DNA of 64,000 bases from Caballeronia grimmiae (GTDB taxonomy: Bacteria; Pseudomonadota; Gammaproteobacteria; Burkholderiales; Burkholderiaceae): NCBI RefSeq assembly GCF_000698555.1, contig NZ_JFHE01000016.1, positions 61,041 to 125,040 of the forward strand. The letters are read 5' to 3'. The translations under genes and the position numbers were made by a program. Positions 62,043 through 64,000 of the stretch are shown piece by piece. How positions within the stretch are numbered: the first letter of the stretch is position 1; each line of letters opens with the position of its first letter. A model generated the notes under the pieces. That model worked only from the letters and a program-made list of their open reading frames with translations, did no database searches and was not told where the DNA came from.

Positions 62043-64000
62043 TCAGTCGAACGCATAGACGAAGTCGTCCGCGCTCGCCGACAGGCGAATGTGCGCGAGC
62101 GCGCGGCCTTCCGTGAGGCGCGTCAGATACTCCATCGAGATGCGCGGCAGCACGGTGTTCGTGAGCAGCGCGTCGATCACGCGCCCGCCGGATTCCGCTT
62201 CCGTGCAGCGCGAAACGATCAGCTTCACGGCGTCGTCGTCATAGTCGAACGGAATGCCGTGATTGTCCGCGACGCGGCGGCGGATGCGCGACAGTTGCAG
62301 GCGCACGATGTCGGCCATCATCGCGTCGGACAGCGGGTAGTACGGCACCGCGACGAGGCGCCCGAGCAGCGCGGCGGGAAACACGTCGAGCAGCGGCCCG
62401 CGCAATGCGCGCGCGAGCGCTTCGGGCGCGGGCGGATTGGCTGGATCGCGGCACATCGACATGATGAGCTCCGAGCCGACATTCGACGTGAGCAGGATGA
62501 TCGTGTTGCGGAAGTCGATCGCGCGGCCTTCGCCGTCTTCCATCCAGCCCTTGTCGAAGACCTGGAAGAATATCTCGTGAACATCGGGATGCGCCTTCTC
62601 GACTTCATCGAGCAGGACGACGCTATACGGCCGGCGGCGCACCGCTTCGGTGAGGATGCCGCCCTCGCCATAACCGACGTAGCCGGGCGGCGCGCCCTTC
62701 AGCGTCGACACGGTATGCGCCTCCTGGAACTCGCTCATGTTGATGGTGATGACGTTCTGCTCGCCGCCGTACAGCGTTTCGGCAAGAGCGAGCGCGGTTT
62801 CCGTCTTGCCGACGCCCGATGTGCCCGCGAGCAGGAACACGCCGACCGGCTTGTCCGGATTGTCGAGCCGCGCGCGCGATGTCTGGATGCGCTTCGCGAT
62901 CATCTCGAGTGCATGGCGCTGGCCGATCACGCGGCGGTCGAACGCATCGGCGAGATTCAGCACGGCGGCAAGCTCGTTCTTGAGCATCTTGCCGACCGGA
63001 ATGCCGGTCCAGTCCGCGACCACGCCCGCGATCACGCCCGCATCCACGCTCGGCAGGATCAGCGGGGCGTCGCCCTGAAGTTCGGCGAGACGCGATTTCA
63101 GGCCGGCGAGCTTCGAAAGCAGGGCATCGCGCGAGTCCGATGCCGCATCGACGGCCTGGCCTTTCTCACGCAGCGTCGCGCGCAGCGAGAGCAGTTCGTC
63201 GACGACGCGCTTCTCTTCCTCCCAACGCAACTCCAGCCCGCCGAGCGCATCGCGTTCGCGGGCGAGCATCGCGGCGACATCGGCGGCGCGCGTGCCGGTA
63301 TCGACGCCCGCATTTGCTTCCCGCGCGACGATCTGCGCCTCCACTTCGAGCGCCTCGATGCGGCGGCGGCAGTCGTCCACTTGCGGCGGCGTCGCGTGCT
63401 GGCTGACGGCGACGCGCGCACACGCGGTATCGACGAGCGATACCGCCTTGTCCGGCAACTGCCGCGCCGGAATATAGCGATGCGACAGCCGCACGGCCGC
63501 CTCGATCGCCTCGTCCAGCAACTGCACGCGATGATGCCCTTCCAGCACCGCCGCGACGCCGCGCAGCATCCGCACGGCCTTGTCCTCGTCGGGTTCGTGA
63601 ACCTGCACCACCTGAAAGCGCCGCGTGAGCGCGGGGTCTTTCTCGATGTGCTTCTTGTACTCGGCCCACGTCGTCGCGCCGATCGTGCGCAGATCGCCGC
63701 GTGCGAGCGCGGGCTTGAGCAGATTGGCCGCGTCGCCGGTTCCGGCCGCGCCGCCCGCGCCGACCAGCGTATGCACTTCGTCGATGAAAAGAATCACCGG
63801 CTTCGGGCTCGCCTGCACTTCCTCGACGACCTGCCGCAGACGCTGCTCGAACTCGCCTTTCATGCTCGCGCCCGCCTGCAGCAGCCCAAGATCGAGCGAC
63901 AGCAGCGCGACTTCGCGCAGCGGCGGCGGCACGTCGCCGCGCACGAGACGTTGCGCGAATCCTTCGACAACCGCCGTCTTGCCGACGCCCGCTTCGCCCG
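62043..64000 (-). CDS. tssH: T6SS ATPase ClpV/TssH, 5' end beyond the window
   Basis: About 652 residues of the AAA+ unfoldase that takes apart contracted TssB/TssC sheaths. The frame runs to the edge, where the first Walker A (GEAGVGKTAVVEGFAQRLV) is just visible. Then come Walker B VILFIDEVHTLVGAGG, the coiled middle domain (about 63100-63400), the second Walker A (GTSGVGKTETALALAE) and VVLLDEVEKAHPDVHEIFFQ. The N-terminal sheath-binding domain is outside the window. Followed by tagH and the phosphatase gene. Confidence 0.94.
   Translation of the reverse strand, partial: GEAGVGKTAVVEGFAQRLVRGDVPPPLREVALLSLDLGLLQAGASMKGEFEQRLRQVVEEVQASPKPVILFIDEVHTLVGAGGAAGTGDAANLLKPALARGDLRTIGATTWAEYKKHIEKDPALTRRFQVVQVHEPDEDKAVRMLRGVAAVLEGHHRVQLLDEAIEAAVRLSHRYIPARQLPDKAVSLVDTACARVAVSQHATPPQVDDCRRRIEALEVEAQIVAREANAGVDTGTRAADVAAMLARERDALGGLELRWEEEKRVVDELLSLRATLREKGQAVDAASDSRDALLSKLAGLKSRLAELQGDAPLILPSVDAGVIAGVVADWTGIPVGKMLKNELAAVLNLADAFDRRVIGQRHALEMIAKRIQTSRARLDNPDKPVGVFLLAGTSGVGKTETALALAETLYGGEQNVITINMSEFQEAHTVSTLKGAPPGYVGYGEGGILTEAVRRRPYSVVLLDEVEKAHPDVHEIFFQVFDKGWMEDGEGRAIDFRNTIILLTSNVGSELIMSMCRDPANPPAPEALARALRGPLLDVFPAALLGRLVAVPYYPLSDAMMADIVRLQLSRIRRRVADNHGIPFDYDDDAVKLIVSRCTEAESGGRVIDALLTNTVLPRISMEYLTRLTEGRALAHIRLSASADDFVYAFD

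Overview
The window is high-GC DNA with strong G/C bias at third codon positions. Its gene content (malonate decarboxylase with a MadLM transporter, a fused EIIA-HPr-EI PTS protein, a T6SS with TIGR02270 and DUF6484 accessories, host-attachment and HdeD proteins) points to a beta-proteobacterium of the Burkholderiaceae, most likely the Burkholderia/Paraburkholderia/Caballeronia group. Genus is inferred from gene content only.

Left part (1-28 kb). A cut-off signal-peptide gene lies at the edge. Then come an AI-2E/PerM-type permease, a two-gene N-acetylglucosamine-type PTS (nagF-nagE, minus strand) and a CBS-BON protein. Next is a complete malonate operon, mdcA-B-C-D-E-madL-madM-mdcG-mdcH on the minus strand, with its LysR regulator mdcR convergent at the far end. 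Two convergent two-partner-secretion genes follow (tpsB at 15.9-17.7 kb, a GLUG-type tpsA at 17.8-20.1 kb). After these come a Tat-type PhoX-family lipoprotein, a sigma-like protein, a convergent histidine-kinase/LuxR-regulator pair and the lytic transglycosylase MltA.

Middle part (28.5-53.7 kb). A type VI secretion cluster has a left arm on the minus strand (tssJ-K-L-M, tagF, ppkA-like kinase) and a right arm on the plus strand (tssA, DUF6484, a truncated DUF2169 gene, TIGR02270, tssB, tssC). Between the arms sits a three-gene cassette: a secreted TPR-CHAT caspase-like protein, a TpsB transporter and a 2003-residue TpsA exoprotein. The tpsA stop is 11 bp from the tssA start. This CHAT/TPS cassette is the best candidate here for an under-described system. 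Members of a structured repeat family (27989-28206, 28251-28480, 53881-54136) lie in direct orientation on both sides of this block.

Right part (54.6-64 kb). A stress-tolerance segment follows: a host-attachment (baeRF-like) protein, an Old Yellow Enzyme, an N-terminal remnant of a ClpG/ClpK-like disaggregase, Hsp20, a broken PRC-barrel gene, HdeD, an AraC remnant and PsiE. It resembles a decayed transmissible locus of stress tolerance. T6SS genes then resume on the minus strand (pppA-like phosphatase, tagH, tssH/clpV running off the edge). No hcp, tssE, tssF, tssG or vgrG is visible, so if present they lie outside the window. No tRNA, rRNA, transposase or CRISPR array was seen.
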